Shown here: positions 30,494 to 39,494 of the stretch, in pieces
How the letters are laid out: every line of letters begins with the position of its first letter
How positions within the stretch are numbered: the stretch's first letter is position 1
Assembly: GCF_001428335.1 (NCBI RefSeq)
Contig: NZ_LMSG01000022.1
Location: forward strand, 794-64,793
Source: Arthrobacter sp. Soil762
GTDB lineage: Bacteria; Actinomycetota; Actinomycetes; Actinomycetales; Micrococcaceae
Direction of reading: 5' to 3'
DNA length: 64,000 bases
The notes under the pieces: model-generated
Seen by the model: the letters and a program-made list of their open reading frames with translations, nothing else
What the model was told of the DNA's origin: nothing
Databases searched by the model: none
Position numbers and translations under genes: made by a program

Positions 30494-33400
30494 CTAGAGA
30501 TCCATGTTGCGGTTTCCGGAGAACTCCGGAACCTCCTGCTTCTTCTTTTCCTTTTTGACCTTGTCCTTCTTGTCGCTGGCAGCGTCACCGGCAGTTTCAT
30601 CAGCAGGGACCACCAAAGCACTGCCTGGTGTGACAACCACAGAGACGAAGGTGGGCGCGCTCGAACCGGCGAACGTCACCCGGCCGATATACGAGCCTTC
30701 AGCCAGATCCTTCCACTGGAGCTTCAGAATGCCCGACTGGCCGTTCCCGAGCCGCAGCGGATTGGGGGTCACCGTGGCATTTCCCACGTTGGCTCCCAGC
30801 ACCGCAGCGTCCACGGACGCCTTCGTGGGCTGCCCATTGGGGCTTGCATAGAGGTTCACAAAGATCGTGTACACGCCTGGAGCCGGGTTCGGAACCGAAA
30901 TTGATTCACTGGCAGAGGCCGTCTGGGCCAGCAGGGCCTGTCCCGCCGGGTTGAAGACCACCATGTCGAAGTCGGCGGCCTCGTCCGAGGAAAAGACGGA
31001 GAACTTTGCCAGCGGCGATCCTGCCGGAACGGTGACCTCCTTGGCGAAGTTGGACGCGTCCGTATCCAGTGCCAGCGGCCCTGGCACCAGTTCGATGGCC
31101 GAAGAGTCAGCCTTGGACAGGCCGTCCAAGGTGATGTTCACGGGCGCGTGGGTGCCCGAAACCACCGGAATGTCACCCTGCCCCTGGCCTCCTTCCGAGG
31201 TAAACGCCAGGTTTGCCGGTGCCACCACCGACTGCGGGCGGACGGCCACCGGCGATGCCACATTCTTGCCGGCACCCTGCCAGATGAGGTTGCCCATGGC
31301 AAACTGCCCCAGGGCAGCGCTGGTGTTCTCGAACTTGACCTTGAAGGTGCGCTTCTCGCCGGCAGCCTTGAAGCTAAGGATCGACGGCGTGACCGTCACC
31401 TTGACGCCAGGAACGCTGGCCTTGGCCCGGTAAACGCCCGGGGTCAGCGCGGTGACAGTCCGAGTGACCTCTGTCTTGCCGGTGAGTGCCCCCAGCGCGA
31501 ACGAGGCAACATTCATATCCCGCGGTGCGGTTGTTCCGAGATCCGGAATGCCCAGGTCCAGGCCCGTTCCCTGAATGAACTTCAGGTAGTCGTCCTCTGA
31601 ATTGTCGTAGACCAGGCCGGGATCCAGGACCCGCGCAATGTCCACCTGGCCAGCGCCGGTGGCGAACACGTCACCGTTCCGGCTGCCGTCTGCGTTCTTG
31701 ATATCAGCTGCCGTGGTCATCATGGCTGACTTGACGGTGGCCGGAGACCATGTGGGGTTCTTGGCCAGAATCAAGGCGCCAAATCCGGCCACGTGCGGCG
31801 CGGCCATCGACGTCCCGGACATCATGCCGAACTGGTCGCCGCCGGAACCGATGGGCGACACACCTGCCAGCACTGCCACACCCGGGGCCGCTACGTCAGG
31901 CTTGAGCAAGTCTGAGCCGGTAGCGAGCAACGGGCCCCGGGAAGAGAAGCCGGCGATCTGCGGCTGCGGCGCGGCCGGAAGGCCGGTGGTGTCCGTGTTC
32001 ACCAGGGAGACCTTGATGCCGGGGTTGGCGATGATCTTGTCCTTGATCTGCTCCGTGGCCGGCGGATTCACGTGCACTGTGGGGACTGCGTGGCGGTCAA
32101 GGTCCTCGGAGGAGGTGGTTAAGTTGACCAGAATCATGCCGATGCCGCCGGCGCGCTGCACCTCGGCGCTCTTGGCTACGCGGTCCACCACCCCGCGGTC
32201 GCAGACAACAATCTTCCCTGTCACCTTGGCGGGATCCAGCGCATTGGGTGCGCACAGTTCCGGGTTTGCTGCGCCGGCGGCTGCGGCACTTGCCGCCAGC
32301 ACAACGTTGCTCGCAGGAACGGGAGCGGACATAAGACTGGCGCCGCGGTACTTGCTGCCGTCCTCAAATTCGACGGTTCCCTGCAACTCCGTGGAGAAGG
32401 AGCTTGCGGCCACTGTGGTCAGCCACGGAGCGCCGTGGTTCACGGTGCTTGCCGTGGGTCCCGAGTTTCCGGCGGATGCGGCAACAAAGATTCCGGCGGA
32501 CGCCGCGGAAAGGAAGGCCAGCGAAACCGGGTCCGTGGTGGTTGAGGTGCTGCCGGAGATGGAGTAGTTGAGCACATCCACGCCGTCCAGGATGGCTTGA
32601 TTGATCGCGGCCACGGAGGCGGAGCTGTAGCACCCGCCGGTGGCTGGGTTGTCGTCCTCCCAGCAGACCTTGTAGACGGAGATCTTTGCCGCCGGCGCCA
32701 CGCCGCTGGTGATGCCCATATCGGTTGCACCAAGGTTGGCCCGGACGTTCGCGTTGCCCGCTGCGGTGCTGGCAGTGTGCGTCCCGTGGCTTCCCACATC
32801 CACAGGCGAAATCAGTTCTTCGGGCGCGCGGTTCTCCGGCGCCACGTACGCCATGTAGTCGTCAGCGAAGTAGCGGGCACTCAGGACTTTGGAGTTGCAG
32901 GCACTGCCGTCAAACGCCGCGCCGGTTCCCTGGCCCTTCTGGCACTCTCCGACGAAGGTGTCGCCGTCGGACTTGAGCATGGCGATGTTGCCGTCCGCGG
33001 TGCGGTACGGGGCGCCCACTTGGGCCTGGCCGGCGAGTGGTTGCACGTCTTCCCCGGCGAAGAACGCGTTGGAGGGGGTGTAGCCGGAGTCAATAACGCC
33101 AACTACGACGCCTTTGCCGGCATTCTCCTGCCCGCCGAAGACAGTCTTCCAGATGCCGTTTTCACCGCTGAGCCCAAGGAAGTCTGTAGTGGAGTAATCC
33201 GGCGCGTTCTCCGTGTCCGGTGCCACCATGAGGACGGCCGGGTCCTTGGCGAGCTTGGCGGCCTGGTCGGCGGTCAAATCGGCCGAGAACCCGTTGATGG
33301 CAGCCGTGTACTGGCGCTTGATCCGGACGCTTTCGGACCCGGCCACAGCGTTCTGCCTGCCCTCAAGATGCGCCTGGTACTGCTGGACTTCGGGCCGGTC

Positions 33401-33682
33401 GGCGTCAAGCTTGCGGCCGTTCTGGGGCTTCGTCGCTGCGAGTCCGGGAGTCCCGCCGTCGTAGGTGGCCGCCGGCTTCTCGGCCAGGACCACAATGTAG
33501 CGGCCCGCTGGGTAGTCGCTGGGGTTGATCTTCTTTGAGGCAACTGCCGTGTTTGCTTCAGCGGGCGCCGCGGTAGCGGGGCTCATCGCTATCGACGAAA
33601 GGAGCAGCGGCAAGCCCACGGCCAATGCCGCTGCTTTCCGGAGTCCCCCGCCCCGAATGGGGCTTTTTCCAGTTGATTTCAC
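30494..33682 (-). CDS. Secreted S8 family serine peptidase (subtilase)
   Basis: The 1062-residue protein has a signal peptide (residues 1-~39), an I9 prodomain (~60-155), and a subtilase domain with catalytic D198 (VIDSGY), H299 (SHGTHTAS), oxyanion-hole N in SAGNSGP (~404) and S623 (GTSMAAPHVAG). A PA domain is inserted at ~455-560, as in plant cucumisin-type and large bacterial subtilases. Fn3-like regions follow to the end. No LPxTG anchor or membrane helix is visible, so it is probably released. Upstream of GTG/ATG 33682 lies a 150-base promoter region. The two SSI-like genes just beyond its 3' end make a natural inhibitor pairing. Confidence 0.95.
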   Translation of the reverse strand: MKSTGKSPIRGGGLRKAAALAVGLPLLLSSIAMSPATAAPAEANTAVASKKINPSDYPAGRYIVVLAEKPAATYDGGTPGLAATKPQNGRKLDADRPEVQQYQAHLEGRQNAVAGSESVRIKRQYTAAINGFSADLTADQAAKLAKDPAVLMVAPDTENAPDYSTTDFLGLSGENGIWKTVFGGQENAGKGVVVGVIDSGYTPSNAFFAGEDVQPLAGQAQVGAPYRTADGNIAMLKSDGDTFVGECQKGQGTGAAFDGSACNSKVLSARYFADDYMAYVAPENRAPEELISPVDVGSHGTHTASTAAGNANVRANLGATDMGITSGVAPAAKISVYKVCWEDDNPATGGCYSSASVAAINQAILDGVDVLNYSISGSTSTTTDPVSLAFLSAASAGIFVAASAGNSGPTASTVNHGAPWLTTVAASSFSTELQGTVEFEDGSKYRGASLMSAPVPASNVVLAASAAAAGAANPELCAPNALDPAKVTGKIVVCDRGVVDRVAKSAEVQRAGGIGMILVNLTTSSEDLDRHAVPTVHVNPPATEQIKDKIIANPGIKVSLVNTDTTGLPAAPQPQIAGFSSRGPLLATGSDLLKPDVAAPGVAVLAGVSPIGSGGDQFGMMSGTSMAAPHVAGFGALILAKNPTWSPATVKSAMMTTAADIKNADGSRNGDVFATGAGQVDIARVLDPGLVYDNSEDDYLKFIQGTGLDLGIPDLGTTAPRDMNVASFALGALTGKTEVTRTVTALTPGVYRAKASVPGVKVTVTPSILSFKAAGEKRTFKVKFENTSAALGQFAMGNLIWQGAGKNVASPVAVRPQSVVAPANLAFTSEGGQGQGDIPVVSGTHAPVNITLDGLSKADSSAIELVPGPLALDTDASNFAKEVTVPAGSPLAKFSVFSSDEAADFDMVVFNPAGQALLAQTASASESISVPNPAPGVYTIFVNLYASPNGQPTKASVDAAVLGANVGNATVTPNPLRLGNGQSGILKLQWKDLAEGSYIGRVTFAGSSAPTFVSVVVTPGSALVVPADETAGDAASDKKDKVKKEKKKQEVPEFSGNRNMDL

Positions 33683-33964
33683 GAGCGACTACACCTTTCA
33701 CGAGGAACGGCCGGCCACGTTGCCGGTCTGGAGCAGCTGGGAACGGCACACGACATTACAGATTTTGTAATGCTGTGACCAGCCGTTACAAACAGTACAG
33801 ACTGAGAGCTGAATATGACATAGGACACATCAGGTGTATAGGTCAATCCTGCAGCCACAAGGCGGGCCCGTGAAGGCACAAAGGAAAGACCCCCACGCGG
33901 GCCGGACTTTGGAAAAGTCCAGCTCGGCGCGGAGGTCTTCTTTGGTGCCAGGAAATCACCTGGC

Positions 33965-34360
33965 TCAACCCTTGGGCGTCACCTGCAGGCGGTCGAAGGA
34001 GACCTGCTTGCCGTCCTTGTCCAGCACCACCACGCCGTCGCGGCCGCTCTGCACACCTGAGGGCAGGATGAACTCCACCGTGTTGTCGGTGGTGGGGAAA
34101 ATCCAGCCGATCCGGTAGCTCTTCTTGTTTCAGGTACACGTAGTACCACTGGCCATAGTCGAGACCCTTCTGGGTCACCTTCTGGCCGTTGCGGTACTTG
34201 TCCTGCGTGCCGAGGTCGAACGGAGCCGTCTGTTCCTCGAGGTCCTGTACGGCGAGGACGGGGACCGTCTCCGGCTGCGCCGGCTGGAGATCCAGCACGA
34301 CGGCGCCGCCAGTCACCGTAGCCGCGACCCGGAAGAAGCTTGGGAGAGGCCTGGGACAGG
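33965..34360 (-). pseudogene. Frameshifted secreted-protein remnant
   Basis: One frame reads FFRVAATVTGGAVVLDLQPAQPETV, then DLGTQDKYRNGQKVTQKGLDYGQWYYVYLK and breaks near 34125. The next frame continues naturally with KSYRIGWIFPTTDNTVEFILPSGVQSGRDGVVVLDKDGKQVSFDRLQVTPKG and stops at 33965. Loss of one A in an A-rich spot (AAAC before AAGAAG) would explain the break. Upstream of about 34360 the frame meets a stop, so the N-terminus is also missing. I do not recognise the family; the fragment looks like a beta-rich extracellular domain. Confidence 0.65.
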
Positions 34361-34499
34361 GCGTTCGGGATCAGTGCATTTTCAGCAGGGCAGCCGGCGC
34401 AGTGGCACGTGGAGCGGGGCACAAAAACGGGCGCCCCCGTTCAGGGACGCCCGGTTGAGGTTTGGGCAAAGACTTGAGGCCTGGATAAGGAGTGGGCGC

Positions 34500-34685
34500 C
34501 TACTGCCTGGGCGTCCGAACCACATCGCTGATCCACTGGCGGGTCTTGTCGTCCACGGGGCCGGCCACGCGCGTTTCCCGGGCAGCCCGGTCTGCCTTGA
34601 TCTTCTGCACAACCATACGGCCCAACCCGGCAAAAACGGCCGCGGCCATCATCGGCAACAGCAGAGATTTCGATTTTTCAGCCAT
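34500..34685 (-). CDS. Small single-helix membrane protein
   Basis: The 61-residue protein has a short positive start (MAEKSKS), one membrane helix (LLLPMMAAAVFAGLGRMVV, residues ~8-26), a basic cytoplasmic stretch KIKADRAARETR and a C-terminal TRQWISDVVRTPRQ. It is conserved-looking but has no known function. A hairpin with GGGCG/CGCCC arms (34433-34452) lies just past its stop. The gene is divergent from the purSQL operon, with 261 bases between starts. Confidence 0.65.
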   Translation of the reverse strand: MAEKSKSLLLPMMAAAVFAGLGRMVVQKIKADRAARETRVAGPVDDKTRQWISDVVRTPRQ

Positions 34686-34946
34686 GCCGTAATCCTAGTG
34701 ACGCTTGCTCCGCGAGGCCATAGCCGCCGTCGTCCTCCACCTCCCGAAAGCCCGCCCCGCCGCGATGACTGTGGCCGATCCCACCGAATACAGGGTGCGG
34801 CGCTCGGCCCGGTAGAATGGCCTAGCAAGCTCGCGGAGCGCCCGTCCACACTGTTCGAAAAAGAACGTCCCCAGCATCCCGGAACGGCGTAAGACGGCGT
34901 GACTCCGCTGCGCCCTTACCCAATGCTCACGCACAGGAGTTGCCGG

Positions 34947-35198
34947 ATGCCCCGGATCGTTGTTGACGTCATGCCCAAGCCCGAGATTCTGGACCCGCAG
35001 GGGAAGGCCATCGTGGGTGCACTCCCCCGTCTGGGCTTCACCAGCTTTAGCTCTGTCCGCCAGGGCAAGCGCTTTGAACTGACGGTTGAGGGCGAGGTGA
35101 CCGACGCAATCCTGGCCCAGGCCCGCGAAGCCGCCGAGACCCTGCTGTCCAACCCCGTGATCGAAGACGTCGTCAACGTCGAGGTCGTCGAGGCCTGA
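34947..35198 (+). CDS. purS: Phosphoribosylformylglycinamidine synthase subunit PurS
   Basis: The 83-residue PurS protein (MPRIVVDVMPKPEILDPQGKA, ending VIEDVVNVEVVEA) is the small subunit that bridges PurQ and PurL in Gram-positive FGAM synthase. ATG 34947 follows CAGGAG (34933-34938). An upstream in-frame ATG at 34899 has no ribosome site. A -10-like TAGAAT at 34813-34818 is a candidate promoter, with about 120 bases of leader. No riboswitch structure was recognised in that leader, only a short GTAAG/CTTAC hairpin (34884-34916). The next gene begins one base after its stop. Confidence 0.93.
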   Translation: MPRIVVDVMPKPEILDPQGKAIVGALPRLGFTSFSSVRQGKRFELTVEGEVTDAILAQAREAAETLLSNPVIEDVVNVEVVEA

Positions 35199-35199
35199 G

Positions 35200-35985
35200 A
35201 TGACTGAACTTCCCTTGATCGGCGAGGCAATCGCCGTCGCCGCCGACGCTCCTGGTGCTCGCAGGCTCGCGGGGGCCCGGATCGGCGTTGTCACCTTCCC
35301 CGGCACCCTTGACGACCGCGACGCCGCCCGTGCAGTCCGGCTCGCCGGCGGCACCGCAGTGCCGCTCTGGCACGCTGACACCACCCTGGGTGACGTGGAC
35401 GCCGTCGTGATCCCCGGCGGTTTCTCCTACGGCGACTACCTCCGCGCCGGCGCCATTGCCCGCTTCGCGCCGCTGATGTCCAAAATCATCGACGCCGCCA
35501 ACTCCGATGCCAAGCTGCCCGTGCTGGGCATCTGCAACGGCTTCCAGATCCTGACTGAATCGCACCTGCTGCCCGGCTCCATGATCAAGAACGACCACCT
35601 GAAGTTCATGTGCCGCGACCAGGTCCTGCGTGTGGAAAACAGCAACACCGCCTGGACGCTGGACTACGAGGCCGGCCAGGAAATTACGGTCCCGCTGAAG
35701 AACCAGGACGGCCAGTACATCGCCGACGAAAAGGTCCTGGACGCGCTCGAGGCTGAAGGCCGCGTGGTGTTCCGCTACGTGGGCTTCAACCCCAACGGCT
35801 CGCGCCGCGATATCGCCGGCATCTCCAACGCCGCCGGCAATGTGGTGGGACTTATGCCCCACCCCGAGCACGCGGTGGAAGTTGGATTCGGCCCCGAATC
35901 CCTGGATGGGATCGGCGGGTCCGACACCGACGGCCTGGGTTTCTTCACCTCCGTACTGAACAAGATTGTGGGAGGCAACAAATGA
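35200..35985 (+). CDS. purQ: Phosphoribosylformylglycinamidine synthase subunit PurQ
   Basis: The 261-residue class I glutamine amidotransferase supplies ammonia to PurL. The nucleophile is C112 in VLGICNGFQ, and the His/Glu of the triad is in LMPHPEHAVE near residue 223. The oxyanion-strand IPGGFSYGDYLRAGAI is intact. The first ~26 residues (up to RLAGAR) are an extension compared with the usual start close to IGVVTFPG; no better start with a ribosome site is visible. It is coupled to purS (one-base gap) and to purL (ATGA overlap). Confidence 0.96.
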   Translation: MTELPLIGEAIAVAADAPGARRLAGARIGVVTFPGTLDDRDAARAVRLAGGTAVPLWHADTTLGDVDAVVIPGGFSYGDYLRAGAIARFAPLMSKIIDAANSDAKLPVLGICNGFQILTESHLLPGSMIKNDHLKFMCRDQVLRVENSNTAWTLDYEAGQEITVPLKNQDGQYIADEKVLDALEAEGRVVFRYVGFNPNGSRRDIAGISNAAGNVVGLMPHPEHAVEVGFGPESLDGIGGSDTDGLGFFTSVLNKIVGGNK

Positions 35986-38312
35986 CCGAGATCAATTCGG
36001 TGGTCGAGCCTGTCGAGACCAAGAAGTTCAATATCGACACGGTCGAGAACGCTGCCAAAACGCCCGATACCGAACTGCCGTGGGCCGAACTGGGCCTGAA
36101 GCAGAACGAGTTCGATGAGGTAGTGAAAGTCCTGGGCCGCCGCCCCACCGGCGCCGAGCTTGCCATGTACTCCGTGATGTGGAGTGAGCACTGCTCCTAC
36201 AAGTCCTCGAAGAATCACCTGCGCCAGTTCGGCGAAAAGGTGACCGACGAGATGAAGAAGGACATGCTGGTGGGCATCGGCGAGAACGCCGGCGTCACCA
36301 ATCTGGGCGACGGCTGGGCCGTGACGTTCAAGATCGAGTCCCACAACTCGCCGTCGTTCGTGGAGCCCTACCAGGGTGCCGCCACGGGCATCGGCGGCAT
36401 TGTCCGTGACATCATCTCCATGGGCGCCCGCCCGGTGGCCGTGATGGATCCGCTGCGTTTCGGCGCCATCGACCACCCGGACACAGCCCGCGTCATGCAT
36501 GGTGCCGTTGCCGGCATCGGCGGCTACGGAAACTCCTTGGGCCTGCCGAACATCGGCGGCGAAATGGTGTTCGACTCCGTCTACCAGGGCAACCCGCTGG
36601 TCAACGCACTCGCGGTCGGTGTCATGCGCCATGAGGACATCCGCCTCGCCAACGCCTCCGGCAAGGGCAACAAGGTGGTCCTGTTCGGTGCACGCACCGG
36701 CGGCGACGGCATCGGCGGCGCCTCGGTGCTGGCCTCGGAGTCCTTCGACGACACCAAGCCGTCCAAGCGCCCCGCCGTCCAGGTGGGCGACCCGTTCGCC
36801 GAGAAGGTCCTGATCGAGTGCTGCCTCGAGCTCTTCAAGGGCTCGCTGGTTGAAGGCATCCAGGACCTCGGCGCCGCTGGCATCTCCTGCGCCACATCCG
36901 AGCTCGCCTCCAACGGCGACGGCGGCATGGAGGTTGAACTGACCTCGGTCCTGCTGCGCGATCCCACGCTGACCCCGGGCGAGATCCTGATGTCCGAGTC
37001 GCAGGAACGCATGATGGCCGTGGTCACCCCGGAGAACATCGCCGCGTTCGAAGCCGTGATGGACAAGTGGGCCGTGGAGTACTCCTGGCTCGGCGAGGTC
37101 ACCGACACCGGCCGCCTGATCATCACCTGGGACGGCGTGGTCATTGTGGACGTCGACCCACGCACCGTGGCCCACGACGGCCCCGTGTATGACCGCCCGT
37201 ACGCCCGCCCCTCATGGCAGGATTCCGTACAGGCCGATTCCTTCACCGGCTCAGTGCAGGACACCGGCCGCCCCTCCGCCCCCGCGGAACTGGCTGCCGC
37301 CGTCACCGAGCTCGTGGCCTCGCCGAACATGTGCAGCAAGGACTGGATCACCAACCAGTACGACCGGTACGTGGGCGGCAACACCGCCCTGGCGTTCCCG
37401 GACGACGCCGGCGTGGTCCGCGTGGACGAGGAAACCGGCCTGGGCGTTGCCCTGGCCACCGACGCCAACGGCCGCTACACCTTCCTCGATCCGTACCACG
37501 GCGCACAGTTGGCGCTGGCCGAGGCCTACCGCAACGTGGCCACCTCCGGCGCCGTACCGATGGCCGTCAGCGACTGCCTGAACTTCGGCTCCCCCGAGGA
37601 CCCGGACGTCATGTGGCAGCTCGCGGAGGCCATCCGCGGCCTGTCCGATGCCTGCATGGTGCTGGGCATCCCGGTCACCGGCGGCAACGTCTCGCTGTAC
37701 AACCAGACGGGCACCACACCCATCCACCCCTCCCCCGTGGTGGCAGTGCTGGGCAAGCTCGACGACGTCGCCCGCCGCACGCCCTCGGGCTGGCGCGAGG
37801 ACGGCCAGGCCATCTACCTGCTGGGTACGACGGCGGCAGAACTGGACGGTTCCGAATGGGCCAACATGCGTGGTCACCTCGGTGGACTGCCGCCCAAGGT
37901 TGACCTCGCCGCCGAACGCGAGCTGGGCGAAATCCTGATCAACGCATCCCGCGACGGCATGGTGGACTCCGCGCACGACCTCTCCGAAGGCGGCCTCGCG
38001 GCAGCCCTGGTGGAGTCCGCACTGCGCTACGGCGTGGGTGCCCGGATCGCCCTGCAGGACGTTCTGGACCGCGACGGCGTGGACCTGTTCACGGCGCTGT
38101 TCTCCGAGTCCCAGGGCCGCGCGGTTGTCGGCGTGCCCCGCTCGGAAGAGGTCCGGTTCAAGGACATGTGCACGGCCCGCGGCTTTGCCCACACCCGCAT
38201 CGGCGTAGTGGATGCAGCCAGCGGCAACCTGGAGATCAACGGCGTGGACACCATGTCCCTGGCCGCCCTCCGCGAAGCCCACGAGGCGACCCTGCCGAAG
38301 TACTTCGGCTAG
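35982..38312 (+). CDS. purL: Phosphoribosylformylglycinamidine synthase subunit PurL
   Basis: The 776-residue protein is the small-type PurL used with PurS and PurQ. It has the N-terminal SEHCSYKSSK motif (~residues 68-77), the ATP/Mg stretch FKIESHNSPSFVEPYQGAATGIGGI, GARPVAVMDPLRFG, and the second half with SGAVPMAVSDCLNFGSPEDP and VTGGNVSLYNQ. It converts FGAR to FGAM in de novo purine synthesis. The ATG overlaps the purQ stop by four bases. A repeat-type hairpin begins 14 bases after the stop. Confidence 0.97.
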   Translation: MTEINSVVEPVETKKFNIDTVENAAKTPDTELPWAELGLKQNEFDEVVKVLGRRPTGAELAMYSVMWSEHCSYKSSKNHLRQFGEKVTDEMKKDMLVGIGENAGVTNLGDGWAVTFKIESHNSPSFVEPYQGAATGIGGIVRDIISMGARPVAVMDPLRFGAIDHPDTARVMHGAVAGIGGYGNSLGLPNIGGEMVFDSVYQGNPLVNALAVGVMRHEDIRLANASGKGNKVVLFGARTGGDGIGGASVLASESFDDTKPSKRPAVQVGDPFAEKVLIECCLELFKGSLVEGIQDLGAAGISCATSELASNGDGGMEVELTSVLLRDPTLTPGEILMSESQERMMAVVTPENIAAFEAVMDKWAVEYSWLGEVTDTGRLIITWDGVVIVDVDPRTVAHDGPVYDRPYARPSWQDSVQADSFTGSVQDTGRPSAPAELAAAVTELVASPNMCSKDWITNQYDRYVGGNTALAFPDDAGVVRVDEETGLGVALATDANGRYTFLDPYHGAQLALAEAYRNVATSGAVPMAVSDCLNFGSPEDPDVMWQLAEAIRGLSDACMVLGIPVTGGNVSLYNQTGTTPIHPSPVVAVLGKLDDVARRTPSGWREDGQAIYLLGTTAAELDGSEWANMRGHLGGLPPKVDLAAERELGEILINASRDGMVDSAHDLSEGGLAAALVESALRYGVGARIALQDVLDRDGVDLFTALFSESQGRAVVGVPRSEEVRFKDMCTARGFAHTRIGVVDAASGNLEINGVDTMSLAALREAHEATLPKYFG

Positions 38313-38325
38313 TACCCTCCATCGG

Positions 38326-38375
38326 TTGCTCCGTAACTGCCCTTTTGAACCCTCAAAACGGCGGTTACGGAGCAA
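38326..38375. repeat. Palindromic repeat A (copy 1)
   Basis: TTGCTCCGTAAC (38326-38337) and GTTACGGAGCAA (38364-38375) form a perfect outer stem. Inside are TTTTGA and TCAAAA separated by ACCC. The same design returns at 39377-39491 and 39800-39859. It lies between the convergent ends of purL and the DUF559 gene, where it may serve as terminator. Confidence 0.85.
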
Positions 38376-38382
38376 TCGTTCG

Positions 38383-39324
38383 TTAAGGCCGAGGCCGCCA
38401 CCCCTCCTGGACAAGGGCCGAGCGAACCTTGGCGACCGCAGGCTTGGCGTCATTGAGCATGTGCCGCTTGGAAATCCTGACTTCAGTCCACCCCAGCGTG
38501 TGGTACTTCTCAGAACGCGTGATGTCCCGGACGATCTGCCCGTCCTCACCGTGCTGTTCACCTTCGTACTCGATCCCGATCCGGTACTTGCGGTAGGACA
38601 GGTCCGGCTCGTGATGGCGGAGACCGTCGTCGCCGATGATCGGCACGTTCAACTCCGGTTCCGGCAGCCCTGCCCGGACCACGGCCAGCTTCAACAGCGT
38701 CTCCTGCGGCGAGTCAGATCCCACCCGGATGAGTTTGATGGCTTCCTTGGCCCTGCGTAGCCCGCGTTTTCCCTTGTGCCTGTCGATCATCCGCTGCAGA
38801 TCGGCCAAACTGCAAAGCGGCATGTCCCTGTCCTCAAAAGACGCCCTCGGCATGCGCACGCAACTGTCGCCCATTGCCACAAGCTCGTCCACCGTGAGCA
38901 TTTCGGCCATATCCAGCCAGGTTCGCTCCGGAGTGGTCACTGGAATTCCGTCAACTGTGGTGACCTCGTCGCTGTAAAGCTTCATGCGGTGCACAATGAC
39001 GTGCGGTCGGTTCAGGTGTGCCGATCCCTCAGGCCTGATGACATGAAACATCTCTGGAGTCCCCTTCTGCTGACGTCGCGGCAGCAGAAGCATCTCCGCC
39101 GCGGTGAGGTGCGACGCGGCGCATCGCTCATTGACCTCGATGAAGGGCCGGACCCTGTCAGCCAAGGGGAGCTCCGCCGTCGGGCTTTCCGACCGGATCC
39201 CCTTGCCGAGCCGATGCAGTGTCCGGTGTCGCAGCCGCTTGTGCGACACTCCGGCGCGCGCCGCCTCGACAACTGTGAACGGGCGGTCCTGCAGTTCCTC
39301 GGGCAGCGGGCGCGGGGTCTTCAT
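38383..39324 (-). CDS. DUF559 endonuclease-like protein with AbiEi-like N-terminus
   Basis: The 313-residue protein has an N-terminal part like AbiEi/transcriptional-regulator proteins (FTVVEAARAGVSHKRLRHRTLHRLGKGI, then VTTVDGIPVTTPERTWLDMA). The C-terminal part is DUF559/Vsr-like, with EPELNVPII, HEPDLSYRKYRIGIEYEGEQH and HTLGWTEVRIS. The D-x(n)-E-Y-E-G core resembles restriction-endonuclease-fold active sites. These proteins are abundant and often multicopy in Arthrobacter and other actinobacteria; some are linked to phage defence, but that is unproven here. No antitoxin or toxin partner is adjacent. It is flanked by copies of palindromic repeat A. Confidence 0.78.
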   Translation of the reverse strand: MKTPRPLPEELQDRPFTVVEAARAGVSHKRLRHRTLHRLGKGIRSESPTAELPLADRVRPFIEVNERCAASHLTAAEMLLLPRRQQKGTPEMFHVIRPEGSAHLNRPHVIVHRMKLYSDEVTTVDGIPVTTPERTWLDMAEMLTVDELVAMGDSCVRMPRASFEDRDMPLCSLADLQRMIDRHKGKRGLRRAKEAIKLIRVGSDSPQETLLKLAVVRAGLPEPELNVPIIGDDGLRHHEPDLSYRKYRIGIEYEGEQHGEDGQIVRDITRSEKYHTLGWTEVRISKRHMLNDAKPAVAKVRSALVQEGWRPRP

Positions 39325-39376
39325 GGATTCATCAGAGCAGAATACGGTGTGCGATGCAGAAGTTATCCACAGCCTT

Positions 39377-39491
39377 CATCGATTGCTCCGTAGGCGCCGT
39401 TTTGGGCAGTCAAGAGGGTGCCTGGGCCCACGCCGGCAGGGTTCCCTGGCCGAGCCTGCGAGGCCAGGGTGCCGGTGGGGAGCAATCGATG
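39377..39491. repeat. Palindromic repeat A (copy 2, interrupted)
   Basis: The arms CATCGATTGCTCC (39377-39389) and GGAGCAATCGATG (39479-39491) match the outer stem of the repeat. The left internal part (CGTAGGCGCCGTTTTGGGCAGTCAAGAGG) is still similar to the other copies. The right internal part is replaced by a second repeat at 39424-39463. This copy is therefore about twice as long as the others. Confidence 0.8.
39424..39463 (-). repeat. Repeat B (copy 1, nested in repeat A)
   Basis: These 40 bases, read on the minus strand as CCTCGCAGGCTCGGCCAGGG and onward to GGGCCC, match the two plus-strand copies at 49130-49169 and 49830-49869 with only a few differences. It sits inside a copy of repeat A. 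Confidence 0.8.
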
Positions 39492-39494
39492 GGG

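Noticed and set aside
34686..34946. Purine riboswitch ahead of purS
   Set aside because: I could not find the conserved three-way junction or loop motifs; only a short hairpin is visible.
38383..39324. AbiE-type phage defence system
   Set aside because: The N-terminus looks AbiEi-like, but there is no AbiEii nucleotidyltransferase next to it, and the C-terminus is DUF559. It is best left as a DUF559 protein.
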